A DNA stretch of 64,000 nt, from contig CAZITQ010000004.1 of NCBI GenBank assembly GCA_964542165.1, positions 38,896 through 102,895 on the forward strand. The letters are read 5' to 3'. The position numbers and the translations under genes were made by a program. The notes beneath the pieces were generated by a model that saw nothing but the letters and a program-made list of their open reading frames with translations, ran no database searches and had not been told where the DNA came from. Positions within the stretch are counted from its first letter, which is position 1. Each line of letters begins with the position of its first letter. The DNA is from CAYTBN01 sp964542165. GTDB lineage: Bacteria; Myxococcota_A; UBA796; UBA9615; CAYRNR01. Positions 17,455 through 25,669 of the stretch are shown piece after piece.

Positions 17455-18344
17455 GGCCCGCCTCCGGGAATCAGGGCATCGATGGCCGGGATGTCGAAGA
17501 TGCCGCGCCTCCGGTCCAGTCCCAGCTGGATCTGGGCCCGGATCGCGTCCTCCACCTGCTCGACCAGGGGCCGCAGCTCGGCGTCCGGGGCGTCCGGATC
17601 GCCCTCGAGGTGGAGGGGCTCGCCGAAGTGCAGGATGAACTTGGTGGGCATGGGCAGCATGGCCAGGGGGCCCAGGATCGGCAGGAAGGCGGGGATGGGC
17701 ATGTAGGGCATCCCCAGCATCCGCGCCGCGGCCTTCCAGTCGTAGACCGAGATGATGGACTCCTCGCCGCCGACCACGCCGACGGGGTGGATCGGTGCCC
17801 CGGTCCGCAGCGCCAGGCGCAGGAAGCCGGTGGGGAAGGTCTGGAGCTCGTACCGCTGCCAGATGGTCTTGCCGCTGCCGCGGATCCCCTCCGGGAAGAC
17901 CAGGATCGCCTCGTCGTGCTCCAGCAGGGTCAGGCAGTCGTCCCGGTTGCCCACCACCTGTCCGCAGCGGAAGAAGAAGGTCGAGACCCACGGCAGGGTC
18001 GGCATCCAGCGCTCGACCATGCCCCGGAACAGGCGGGGCGGATCGCCCTCCAGCAGGCCCGCGGTGCCGACCATCAATCCGTCGAAGGGCAGCTGCCCCG
18101 AGTGGTTGGCGACCATGACCGCGCGTTTCTCGGGCAGCCATCCGGTCCCGTGGGCCTCCACGCGGAAGTAGTTGCGGTAGAGCCACTTGCTGACGGCCAG
18201 GGCGTACACGGCCGTGTCCGGCGAGAATCCCCAGTCGTCGTAGCCGAACTCGTTCAGCTCGTTGGGCAGCCGGGCGATGAACTCCTCGAGTTCCTCGCTG
18301 GCGACCCGGCGATCCAGCCGCCGCAGCAGCTCCCTGATCGGCAT
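17451..18344 (-). CDS. PlsC-family 1-acyl-glycerol-phosphate acyltransferase-like protein
   Basis: A 297-residue acyltransferase. The catalytic block I is NHSGQLPFD (N-H-x4-D, about residue 80) and block III is VFPEGIRGSGKTIW (about 148). Hydrophobic stretches suggest peripheral association with the inner membrane. The family transfers fatty acyl groups to glycerophosphates or related acceptors; the precise acceptor here is unknown. ATG 18344 is preceded by a GAGGGG stretch. The gene is first in a two-gene unit with the SDR (GTGA overlap), and is divergent from the methyltransferase at 18421, leaving a 76-base shared promoter region. Confidence 0.9.
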   Translation of the reverse strand: MPIRELLRRLDRRVASEELEEFIARLPNELNEFGYDDWGFSPDTAVYALAVSKWLYRNYFRVEAHGTGWLPEKRAVMVANHSGQLPFDGLMVGTAGLLEGDPPRLFRGMVERWMPTLPWVSTFFFRCGQVVGNRDDCLTLLEHDEAILVFPEGIRGSGKTIWQRYELQTFPTGFLRLALRTGAPIHPVGVVGGEESIISVYDWKAAARMLGMPYMPIPAFLPILGPLAMLPMPTKFILHFGEPLHLEGDPDAPDAELRPLVEQVEDAIRAQIQLGLDRRRGIFDIPAIDALIPGGGP

Positions 18345-18420
18345 GGAAGGGCCCCTCGATTCGCGTTACGGTGGACTGCGCTACAGGCCGCAACGTAGCG
18401 GCCGGTCCGGGCGGCTGTCA

Positions 18421-19335
18421 ATGAAACCCCACGCGCGCGATGTCCACCGTGTCCGACTGACCCCGTACCGTGGTCCCGGCGGGTCGAAGGGGGGGGCGGA
18501 TCCCCCGTCGGCGGACGCTGACCTGGCCGACGTCTACGACCGGATCGCCGCGCTGGAGGGCGTCGCCAGCACGGCCCTCCCGCCGGGACTCGCCGTGCTC
18601 TCCGGGCAGCTGGGTGGACCCGCGGGACTGCACGGAGACTACGATCCGAGCCGACTCGCCGCCCTGCCCCCGGGCGCCGCTCGCCTCTCCCTCGGCTTCG
18701 CGTCCGCGCTGGCGACCGCCGGGCCGGGGCGGGGCATGCGGGTGCTGGACGTGGGGTGTGGCGGGGGCCTCGACCTGGCCCTGGCCCGGCACGCCGTGGG
18801 CCCCCAGGGTGCCATCGCCGGGCTGGATGCCTCCCCGGGCATGCTCGAACGTGCGCGGGGAGTCGTGGAGGCGCCGCCCACTCCGGACCTCCGACTCGGG
18901 GACGCTGCCGCGCTTCCCTGGGACACGGGGAGCTTCGATCGGATCGTGATGAACTGCTCGCTGAGCCTGTTGCCGGACCGGGAGGCCGCCCTGGGCGAAG
19001 CGCGCAGGGTCGGGGCCGTCGGGGCCCGGCTGGCGATCGCGGACGTGGCCATCGGTGCATCCGCACCGCCCGAGCTCCGTCGGGCGCTGGAAGGGTGGGG
19101 GAGTGGAGTGCCCGGGCGCCTGGAGGCGTCGACCCTGGGAGAGGAGCTGCGCGGGGTGGGCTGGTCGATCCTCCAGTCCGAGTCGAGCTCCCTGGAACCG
19201 GCTGCCCTGTGGACCCTGGCCGAGGTGGCGGGGGCCGACCTGCGGGATCCGGTCCAGCGCCGCGTCCTGGCACCGTGGATCCGGGCCCTCTCCAGGGATC
19301 TGCACCGCCTCACCGTGCTGGCCGTCCGCGCCTGA
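18421..19335 (+). CDS. SAM-dependent methyltransferase, ArsM-like fold
   Basis: A 304-residue class I methyltransferase. Motif I is VLDVGCGGGLDLALARHAVGPQG (about residue 102), motif II is GLDASPGMLERAR, and NCSLSLLPDREAALGEARRV closely resembles the corresponding part of arsenite methyltransferases. The cysteines that bind As(III) in ArsM are mostly missing (only two Cys, both inside motifs), so arsenic is unlikely to be the substrate. I start it at ATG 18421 because longer versions would run into the divergent plsC-like gene. Substrate unknown. It is followed by murJ after 48 bases with a separate promoter-like sequence. Confidence 0.82.
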   Translation: MKPHARDVHRVRLTPYRGPGGSKGGADPPSADADLADVYDRIAALEGVASTALPPGLAVLSGQLGGPAGLHGDYDPSRLAALPPGAARLSLGFASALATAGPGRGMRVLDVGCGGGLDLALARHAVGPQGAIAGLDASPGMLERARGVVEAPPTPDLRLGDAAALPWDTGSFDRIVMNCSLSLLPDREAALGEARRVGAVGARLAIADVAIGASAPPELRRALEGWGSGVPGRLEASTLGEELRGVGWSILQSESSSLEPAALWTLAEVAGADLRDPVQRRVLAPWIRALSRDLHRLTVLAVRA

Positions 19336-19346
19336 TCCCACCGGGC

Positions 19347-19375
19347 TTGCCCTGGGCACACGGACCGGGCACCAT
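19347..19375 (+). promoter_or_regulatory. Possible promoter ahead of murJ
   Basis: TTGCCC (19347-19352) and CACCAT (19370-19375) have 17-base spacing, and the murJ ATG follows 8 bases after. The -10 match is weak, but the geometry equals that of better promoters in this window (for example 36988-37016). Confidence 0.35.
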
Positions 19376-19383
19376 CGCGGGCC

Positions 19384-21006
19384 ATGTCGTCCCGCGGAGT
19401 GGAGAAGGTCGGTCGCAACGCCCTGGTCATCGCCGTCGCCGGCCTGGCGGTGCGCGCCCTGGGCCTGGTCCGCGAGATCGCGCTGGCCTACTTCTTCGGC
19501 GCCGGGCCGGTCCGGGATGCCCTGGCCATCGCCCTGAGGGTCCCGTCGGTACTCCGGGATCTGTTCGCCGAGGGATCGATGGCGGCTGCCTTCGTGCCCA
19601 GCTTCACCCGCTACATGGAGCAGCGGGGGCGCGAGGCCGCCTTCCTGCTGGCCAACGTGATGCTCGGCTTCCTGATGCTGGTGCTGGGGGCCATCGTCGC
19701 CTCCTTCGTCTTCGCCGGCCGGTACTGGGTGCTGCTGTTCGCCGGCGGTTTCGCGGACCGCCCCGAGACCCTCGAGCTGGCCACGCGGCTGACCGCCCTC
19801 GCCGGCCCCTTCATCCTCCTGGTCTCCCTGGCCACCGTGCTGTCGGGCATGCTCAACGTGCACGGCCGGTTCTTCCTCCCGGCCCTGGCCCCCGCCGCCC
19901 TCAACCTGGCGGCCATCGTCGGCTGCCTGATGGGCGCCCCCTTCGAGACCTGGACCGGACTGGACCCATCGGCGGCCGTGGCCGGCGCCTACACCGTGGG
20001 GGGCCTGGCCCAGTTCGCCGTGCTCTACCCGGCGGTGCGGCGCCTGGGCTTCCGTCTGCGACCCCGCCTGCAGCTGGCCCATGAGGGGCTGCGCAAGGTG
20101 GTGCTGTTGATGCTCCCGGGGCTGCTGGGGCTGGCGGCGATCCAGCTGACCAACATCATCGACATGCAGGTCGCGTCCCGGTACGGGGACGGGGTCGTCT
20201 CCTACGTCGAGTACAGCTTCCGCCTGGTGCTCTTCCCGATCTCGATGGTGGGCATGGCCCTGGCCACGGCGACCCTGGCCAAGGCCAGCCTGGACGTGGC
20301 CGCCGAGGATCCGGCCGCGCTGCGCGGCACGGTCTCCCGCTCGGTGTCGATGCTGTTCCTGGTCTCGCTGCCGGTGGGGGGTCTGCTGTTCGCCCTGGCC
20401 GGGCCCATCACCCAGGCGCTGTTCGTGGCCGGCGAGTTCACCTTCCACGACGCGGCGGAGACCGCCGTGCTGCTCCAGCTGTACGCGCTGGGCGTGGCCG
20501 GGTTCTGCTACCCGCGGGTCGCGATCCCGATCTTCTTCGCCCTGGGGGACAGCCTGCGGCCGATGCTCGTGGCGCTGCTCACCATCGGCCTCAAGCTGGG
20601 GTTCGTGTTCGCGCTGAAGCCCTTCATGGAATACCGCGGGCTCGTCCTCGCCACATCCATCGCGGTGAGCGTGGAGGCCTTCGTCATCTGGTGGCTGCTC
20701 CGCCGCCGCATCGGCTCGATGGTGCCGGGGACCACCCTGGGCATGGTGAAGATCCTGCTGGCGACGATCGCGATGGTCGGGGCGGTGATGGGGGTCTCCC
20801 TGCTCCTGCCCACGTCGTGGGACGAGCCAGGCAAGCTCCTGCAGCTGGCCAAGCTGGTGGGGGGTGCGGCCCTGGGAGGCGCGGTCTACGTGGCCGCATG
20901 CGCTATCCTGGGAGTACGGGAACTCGGCGAGCTGCTGAAGAAGGTCGCGGGGAAGCTGCGACCCCCGCCGCCGCCGCCGGGGGCAGGGCCGCGCGGGCGG
21001 CGCTAA
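19384..21006 (+). CDS. murJ: Lipid II flippase MurJ
   Basis: A 540-residue polytopic protein of the MviN/MurJ family, close to the usual length. The N terminus (GVEKVGRNALVIAVAGLAVRALGLVREIALAYFFGAG) and VPSVLRDLFAEGSMAAAFVPSFTRY are hallmark MurJ segments. I count about 14 hydrophobic helices. It flips lipid II across the inner membrane for peptidoglycan synthesis. The C-terminal tail is rich in proline and basic residues (PPPPPPGAGPRGRR). There is no Shine-Dalgarno sequence before ATG 19384. The next gene starts 48 bases downstream and may be co-transcribed. Confidence 0.96.
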   Translation: MSSRGVEKVGRNALVIAVAGLAVRALGLVREIALAYFFGAGPVRDALAIALRVPSVLRDLFAEGSMAAAFVPSFTRYMEQRGREAAFLLANVMLGFLMLVLGAIVASFVFAGRYWVLLFAGGFADRPETLELATRLTALAGPFILLVSLATVLSGMLNVHGRFFLPALAPAALNLAAIVGCLMGAPFETWTGLDPSAAVAGAYTVGGLAQFAVLYPAVRRLGFRLRPRLQLAHEGLRKVVLLMLPGLLGLAAIQLTNIIDMQVASRYGDGVVSYVEYSFRLVLFPISMVGMALATATLAKASLDVAAEDPAALRGTVSRSVSMLFLVSLPVGGLLFALAGPITQALFVAGEFTFHDAAETAVLLQLYALGVAGFCYPRVAIPIFFALGDSLRPMLVALLTIGLKLGFVFALKPFMEYRGLVLATSIAVSVEAFVIWWLLRRRIGSMVPGTTLGMVKILLATIAMVGAVMGVSLLLPTSWDEPGKLLQLAKLVGGAALGGAVYVAACAILGVRELGELLKKVAGKLRPPPPPPGAGPRGRR

Positions 21007-21054
21007 TCAAGGCGAACTCGCGGGCGGGGCCCGCGGTTCGTGGGGGAAGACGAG

Positions 21055-21489
21055 ATGACCGGAGCCACCCGCTCCGTGGAGATCCACGCTCCGATCGACC
21101 GCGTCTACGACGTCATCGTCGACTACGAGGCCTACCCCGAGTTCCTGCCGACCATGTCGGCCGTACGGGTGCTCGATCGGGAAGGCGAGCGCGCGGTGGC
21201 CGAGTTCGAGCTCGATCTGATCAAGCGCATCCGCTACACGCTGGATCTGCAGGGGGTCCGTCCGACGCGCCTCGACTGGACGTTGAAGGAGTCGCGCTGG
21301 CTGCGGGGGAACACCGGAAGCTGGGTCCTGGCCGACCTCGGTCCCCGACGCGTTCGCGCGACCTACACCATCGATCTGGACTTCCAGCTCCTGGTGCCGC
21401 GGGGCATCATGTCCCGGCTCGCCGGGACGAGCCTCCCCCAGACCCTGGACGCCTTCCGCGAGCGCGCGGAGGCCCTGGAGGACCGTTGA
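21055..21489 (+). CDS. SRPBCC / COQ10-like ligand-binding protein
   Basis: A 144-residue protein of the START-like (SRPBCC, polyketide-cyclase) fold: SVEIHAPIDRVYDVIVDYEAYPEFLPTM at the start is the family signature, and the C-terminal long helix (TLDAFRERAEALEDR) closes the hydrophobic pocket. In bacteria such proteins bind quinone-like or lipid ligands, or act as toxin-like RatA/COQ10 homologues. ATG 21055 is favoured over GTG 21040 because GGGGGAAG precedes it by about 7 bases. The stop overlaps the TTG start of the next gene, so expression is coupled to the TPR lipoprotein. Confidence 0.88.
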   Translation: MTGATRSVEIHAPIDRVYDVIVDYEAYPEFLPTMSAVRVLDREGERAVAEFELDLIKRIRYTLDLQGVRPTRLDWTLKESRWLRGNTGSWVLADLGPRRVRATYTIDLDFQLLVPRGIMSRLAGTSLPQTLDAFRERAEALEDR

Positions 21490-22427
21490 CCCTCCGTCAG
21501 CTCACCGTTGCCCTGGCGTTCGGGATGCTGGTCGCCGCCTGTCGATCCGCCCCCGACGACACCCCTCCGGACCCCCCCTCGACGGCCGTACCCGCGAGCC
21601 TGGACCGGGACGCCATGGCCGCGTCGCTGGCGCGGGTCCAGGAACGCCTCGCCGGCGGCGATCGGGCCGCCCTCGAGGAGCTCGGTGAGCTGGGGGAGCA
21701 GGCCCTGTCGTTCACCGACGACGAGGCCGCCACGGAGGTGGCCCGGCTGATGGTGGAGGCCGGCCAGCTGGAGGGGGCGCTGGAGTACACCGGTCGGGCC
21801 CGCAAGCGCTTCCCACTGGACCGGGGGCACAAGGGGCTGGTGTTCCCCCAGGCCCAGGCGCTCGATGGCCTCGGACGGTCCCGGGAGGCCGCCGAGGCCT
21901 TCGACTCGGCCCTCGGCGTGGAGCCGGTGAATCCCTTCGAGTACCTGGGTTCCGCCGATCTCTGGGTCGCCGTGGACGAGTTCGACCGGGCCAGCGCCGC
22001 CGTGGACGCGGGCCTGGTGCGATTCCCCGAGGACGTCTTCCTGCTGCAGGGGAGGGCGGAGGTCCGGCTGCGGCGGGGCGATGCCGAGGGCGCCCTGGCG
22101 GAGCTGGATCGCCTCAGCGAGGCCATGCCCGACGAGATCGGCCCCCAGGTCCTACGAATGGAGGCGCTCGCCGCACTGGATCGCCGCGAGCTGCTGCTGG
22201 CCGCCGGGTTGGCCTTCGACGAGGCCTACCCGTTGCTGGGCCACGGCGCGGTGTTCGCGGGGCTGGCCCAGGCGCGGGGGGGCGACGCCGCGGCGGCCGA
22301 GACCCTCTGGGCCAGCGTCGAGGAGCGGATCGCGATCTGCGTGGAGTGCTCCACCGATCAGGTCGAGCTGCTGGAGTGGGCTCGCAAGATGGCGGGCGCC
22401 GAGACGGTCACCCCCCTGGACCGTTGA
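21486..22427 (+). CDS. TPR lipoprotein
   Basis: A 313-residue product starting at TTG 21486 (TTGA overlap). The N terminus LTVALAFGMLVAAC is a lipoprotein signal with lipobox V-A-A-C; the mature protein begins with an Asp/Pro-rich linker. Several helical pairs of tetratricopeptide type follow (for example QALDGLGRSREAAEAFDSAL and GRAEVRLRRGDAEGALAELDRL). It should be anchored in the outer or inner membrane and act as a protein-binding scaffold. No partner can be named. It is convergent with the next gene, with 28 bases between stops. Confidence 0.82.
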   Translation: MTLRQLTVALAFGMLVAACRSAPDDTPPDPPSTAVPASLDRDAMAASLARVQERLAGGDRAALEELGELGEQALSFTDDEAATEVARLMVEAGQLEGALEYTGRARKRFPLDRGHKGLVFPQAQALDGLGRSREAAEAFDSALGVEPVNPFEYLGSADLWVAVDEFDRASAAVDAGLVRFPEDVFLLQGRAEVRLRRGDAEGALAELDRLSEAMPDEIGPQVLRMEALAALDRRELLLAAGLAFDEAYPLLGHGAVFAGLAQARGGDAAAAETLWASVEERIAICVECSTDQVELLEWARKMAGAETVTPLDR

Positions 22428-22455
22428 CGGTGCCGCCGGGCGACCTGGCCCGGGA

Positions 22456-24000
22456 TCAGAGCCGCAGTCCGGCACCCGCGCACAGGGAGATGTCCCGCGC
22501 CCCGCTCCAGTAGAACGCCGCCGAGCCGCCGACACGGAAGTACAGCGTCGGCAAGCGCGGGGTGACGATGTCGATGTTGACGTCGATGCCCAGAGCGGTG
22601 TCGAGGGGGGACACGGTCGCGGTCCCGGTCTCCGCGTCCTGGATCAGGGGGAAGCGGCCGGTGATGTCCCCCAGCGCCCGGGCCCGGGTACGGTAGCGCA
22701 GCGCCAGGCCGACGTAGGTCTGCAGGACGCGGGGCCGCCAGCGGTAGCCGAATCCGCCGACGAGCTCGGGCGCGGCGAACAGCTGACCTCCCCCCAGGGC
22801 GTGGAGCTGGATGTGCAAGGCCGCACGGGGCGTGAACCCGCTGCCGATGCGGACCTCGATACTCCCGGAGGGGTCGATCCCGGTGTGGGACTCGGTGCTT
22901 CCCTGGTCCTCCCCCGGGGCCGCCACGGCGCCCCCCTCGAAGAGCACGCCGCCGCTCACCCCGAGGCGGACCCGATCCGCGTGCCTCGGCATGTGCTTGC
23001 GCAGGTTCCGGATCGCCGACAGGGTCTCGAACTCCCGGGAGCCCACGTCGTAGCGGTACACCCGCGGCTCGCCCAGCTCCTTGCGGAAGGTGGTGTCGAC
23101 CACCACCACCGACGAGGCGGTCCACTGGGCCGCCAGGGCGTCGAGCATCGTGCGGGCGGCCACCCGCGTCAGCTCCGAGTGGGGACCGGTCATCGCAGCG
23201 GCGCTGGCCCCGTAGCGGTCCAGCATCACCGCGGTGTCGCCTGCCTCCAGGTGGAGCATCGCCGAGACCGGAGGGCCTTCCGGGCCCTGGATCTGGAGCA
23301 GGTGGGGCCCGGGGTACAGCTCGTGGAGTACCAGCCCGCCCATGGCCCTGCCGTCCACCGTGGCCTCCAGCCCGGCGACCAGCGAGGCGGTGAACCCGAA
23401 CTGCGCCGGGTCGGCGGCCAGGGTCTCCTCCCGGGCCACGAGGTAGGTCTGCTGGGGATCCGGCGGGTAGCCCACGTCCCAGCGGAGCTCGGGGTGGATG
23501 CCGGACGCGGCCGCGAAGTCCTCGCGGGCCGCCGCCGTGCGACCGTCCACGTGATTCGCCAGCCCCCGGAGCAGATAGAGCTCGGCCAGCTTCGCCGGTT
23601 CCACGGCGCGGGTGAGGCAGGGGGCCGCGGCCAGGAACCGGTCCACCCCGTCGATGACCCGCTCCGACTCCAGCAGGTCCAGGGCCTCCCGGGCCCGCCC
23701 CAGGACCACCGACAGCTCCTCGGGGGCGGTTCCGGCGCACCAGGCCACCCGGCCGTCGCCCGTCATCCAGTAGTCCCGATCGGCGGGGAAGGGGATGCCG
23801 GTGACCCCCACCCGTTCGTCCGGCCTCTCCCGGGCCGGGAGGCGTTCCCGGGCGTACCCGGCGGCCACGATGCCGTCGGCGTTGGACGCCCCGGGCCCGA
23901 ACAGGAGCACGGCGCGCCCTTCGCCACCCGCCCGCGCCGGGCCGGTGGTTGCCAGGGTCGACAGCAGGACGACGGCGCATCCAATGGCGTGGATTCTCAC
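22456..24000 (-). CDS. Exported protein of unknown function, beta-rich C terminus
   Basis: A 514-residue protein. GTG 24000 overlaps the upstream stop (GTGA) and is followed by a signal peptide (HAIGCAVVLLSTLATTGPARA). The first two-thirds is mixed and includes a helical-repeat-like stretch (KLAELYLLRGLANHVDGRTAAAREDFAAASG) and a PEGA-like strand pair. The last third has alternating hydrophobic strands (GSIEVRIGSGF, GGFGYRW, TYVGLALRYR, LYFRVGGSAAFYW) ending in a hydrophobic residue, as in outer-membrane beta-barrels. I do not recognise the family. It forms a two-gene unit with the hydrolase. Confidence 0.7.
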   Translation of the reverse strand: MRIHAIGCAVVLLSTLATTGPARAGGEGRAVLLFGPGASNADGIVAAGYARERLPARERPDERVGVTGIPFPADRDYWMTGDGRVAWCAGTAPEELSVVLGRAREALDLLESERVIDGVDRFLAAAPCLTRAVEPAKLAELYLLRGLANHVDGRTAAAREDFAAASGIHPELRWDVGYPPDPQQTYLVAREETLAADPAQFGFTASLVAGLEATVDGRAMGGLVLHELYPGPHLLQIQGPEGPPVSAMLHLEAGDTAVMLDRYGASAAAMTGPHSELTRVAARTMLDALAAQWTASSVVVVDTTFRKELGEPRVYRYDVGSREFETLSAIRNLRKHMPRHADRVRLGVSGGVLFEGGAVAAPGEDQGSTESHTGIDPSGSIEVRIGSGFTPRAALHIQLHALGGGQLFAAPELVGGFGYRWRPRVLQTYVGLALRYRTRARALGDITGRFPLIQDAETGTATVSPLDTALGIDVNIDIVTPRLPTLYFRVGGSAAFYWSGARDISLCAGAGLRL

Positions 24001-24920
24001 GGTTCCCCTCCAGGCCCCCCGGCCAGGCGGCCGGCGAAGTGCTCGCCGACCCAGCGGTCGATGTGTGGGTAGATCACCTCGGGGCGCTCGACGATGCCCG
24101 CGTGGGTCGCCCCCTCCAGGTAGAGCAGTTCGGCCCCCGGGATGGTGTCCCGCATGTGGTAGGAGGCCGCGATGGGCGTGAAGGTGTCGTGCTCCCCGGC
24201 CACGATCAGCGTCGGTACGTCGACGCGGGGGAGGAGGTCGGTGGCGTCGTGGTCGGCGATGTCCCGGGCCATGCGGAAGAACAGGGGCAGGCCGATGTCC
24301 ACCAGGTGATGGAGGTAGCGCCTCAGCTCGGTCCGATCCACCCGGGCCACGTCCACCATGTTGGCGCCACCGGCCAGGTTCCAGGCGAAGGGCAGGGCGA
24401 GCAGGGGCTGCCAGAGCCAGCGCTCCAGCGAGGGGCCCATCCGCGAGGTGGCCAGCGCGATGGCCGCGTCGAAGCCCTTTCGGCTGTGGCGGAAGTCGTA
24501 GAAGGTGTCCAGGGGGCGCCGGTAGGTGCCCAGGATCGGGACCAGCCCGCCCACCCGGTCCGGGTGCTGGCGGAAGGCCTCGAGGATCACCTGGACCCCC
24601 AGGCTGTGGCCCAGGAGGATCGGGCGCTCCAATCCCAGGTGATCCACCACGGTCCACATGTCCCGCGCCAGGCGATCCACGGCGAAGGAGCGCTCCTCGG
24701 GGGGCTCCTGGCTGCGCCCGTGGCCGGGGTAGTCCCACAGCGTGACGGACAGGCGGTCCCGGAAGGTGTCCACCAGGTAGTGCCAGAAGAAGGTGCTGAC
24801 GCCCAGCCCGTTGCAGCACACCATGGGGGGGGCGCCCCGTCCGTGGACCCGGAAGAACAGGTCGAGACCGTCGTCGGTAGAGACGAAGCCCCTCTCGTCT
24901 CGTCGTGGTTCGTCGCTCAC
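23997..24920 (-). CDS. Alpha/beta-hydrolase
   Basis: A 307-residue alpha/beta-hydrolase. The oxyanion-side motif is CCNGLG, the nucleophile elbow is LLGHSLGVQ (Ser about 101), the acid is in VAGEHDTFTP and the histidine in GATHAGIVERPE, in the right order. Substrate unknown; esterase or haloperoxidase-like relatives are common. I chose GTG 24920, which has GAGG about 8 bases upstream. An ATG at 24947 lies inside a -10-like TATGAT on this strand and has no ribosome-binding site, so it is less likely. The stop overlaps the next gene's GTG start. Confidence 0.85.
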   Translation of the reverse strand: MSDEPRRDERGFVSTDDGLDLFFRVHGRGAPPMVCCNGLGVSTFFWHYLVDTFRDRLSVTLWDYPGHGRSQEPPEERSFAVDRLARDMWTVVDHLGLERPILLGHSLGVQVILEAFRQHPDRVGGLVPILGTYRRPLDTFYDFRHSRKGFDAAIALATSRMGPSLERWLWQPLLALPFAWNLAGGANMVDVARVDRTELRRYLHHLVDIGLPLFFRMARDIADHDATDLLPRVDVPTLIVAGEHDTFTPIAASYHMRDTIPGAELLYLEGATHAGIVERPEVIYPHIDRWVGEHFAGRLAGGPGGEP

Positions 24921-24998
24921 CGCTCGCACCTCGTAGCGGCCGATCATAGGCCAAACCGCTCCCCTGCGCCCACGGGCGCGTGCCCGGGCGGAGCCCCG

Positions 24999-25027
24999 TT
25001 GACCCCCCGGGCGGCGGTTGGCAGACT
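24999..25027 (+). promoter_or_regulatory. Promoter ahead of the RNHCP gene (leaderless type)
   Basis: TTGACC (24999-25004), 17 bases, then CAGACT (25022-25027). The ATG follows after 6 bases with no Shine-Dalgarno sequence, so the mRNA may start at or next to the start codon. Confidence 0.5.
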
Positions 25028-25033
25028 CGGGGC

Positions 25034-25669
25034 ATGCCTGGACCCACCCAGAGCGCAAAGCGTAAAAGACCCGGAAAGGGTGTGAATCCGGATGTTTACG
25101 ATCGATCCTCTGAGATCCTGAATCAGGACACGGCGGCCGGGACGCGGGCGTCCGAACTGCTCTCGCTGGCGCGGCAGGGGCGCACGGCGTTTCGAGCGGT
25201 GGTCCGTGCCCTCGAACACCACGGCGACGCGGGGGTGCTCGAGTCCCTGTGGGCGGGCGCGGGCGTGGTGTCGGGTGAGGTGACGCCGGCGCGCCTGGTT
25301 CGGCTGGGCCTGGGACGGGAGGCCGACGCGCGCCGGCGCAGCAACCCCATCGCCCGCAACGAGGGCTTCTCGTGCGGCCACTGCGGGCTCGCCGTGGCGC
25401 CCGCGGATCGCGGCGTACAGCGCAACCACTGCCCCCGCTGCCTGTACTCCCTGCACGTGGACCGGGTGCCCGGGGACCGCGAATCCGCCTGCCGGGGGCT
25501 CATGGCCCCGGTGGCCATCGATCGGATGGGTGGCGACGACGTGGTCATCCGCCACCGCTGCCAGCGCTGTGGCGCCGAGGACCGCAACCGGGCGGCCCTG
25601 GCGTGCGAGGTCCAGCCGGACTCGCTGTCGGCCATCGCGGCCGTGGCCGCGGCGGTGGACTCCCGATGA
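25034..25669 (+). CDS. RNHCP-domain zinc-binding protein
   Basis: A 211-residue protein. The C-terminal half has the RNHCP domain: ARNEGFSCGHCGLAV, then RNHCPRCLYSLHVD, C-R-G-L-M-x-P and RHRCQRCGAEDRNR, i.e. three C-x2-C pairs plus further Cys/His suited to zinc binding. The N-terminal half (ASELLSLARQGRTAFRAVVRALEHHG) is helical and of no known family. RNHCP proteins are uncharacterised; the RNHCP name is the conserved peptide itself. The start ATG 25034 lies 6 bases after a -10-like element; GTG 25082 is a shorter alternative. ATGA overlap with tilS suggests a link to tRNA or translation functions. Confidence 0.85.
   Translation: MPGPTQSAKRKRPGKGVNPDVYDRSSEILNQDTAAGTRASELLSLARQGRTAFRAVVRALEHHGDAGVLESLWAGAGVVSGEVTPARLVRLGLGREADARRRSNPIARNEGFSCGHCGLAVAPADRGVQRNHCPRCLYSLHVDRVPGDRESACRGLMAPVAIDRMGGDDVVIRHRCQRCGAEDRNRAALACEVQPDSLSAIAAVAAAVDSR

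Noticed and set aside
16357..17706. 449-residue frame on the plus strand
   Set aside because: It is antisense to the epimerase and acyltransferase genes, which have clear motifs and coupled starts.
18421..19335. Arsenite methyltransferase arsM
   Set aside because: The cysteines needed for arsenic binding are absent and no ars genes are nearby.
24945..24947. ATG 24947 as start of the hydrolase
   Set aside because: It lies within a -10-like TATGAT and has no ribosome-binding site; GTG 24920 is better placed.
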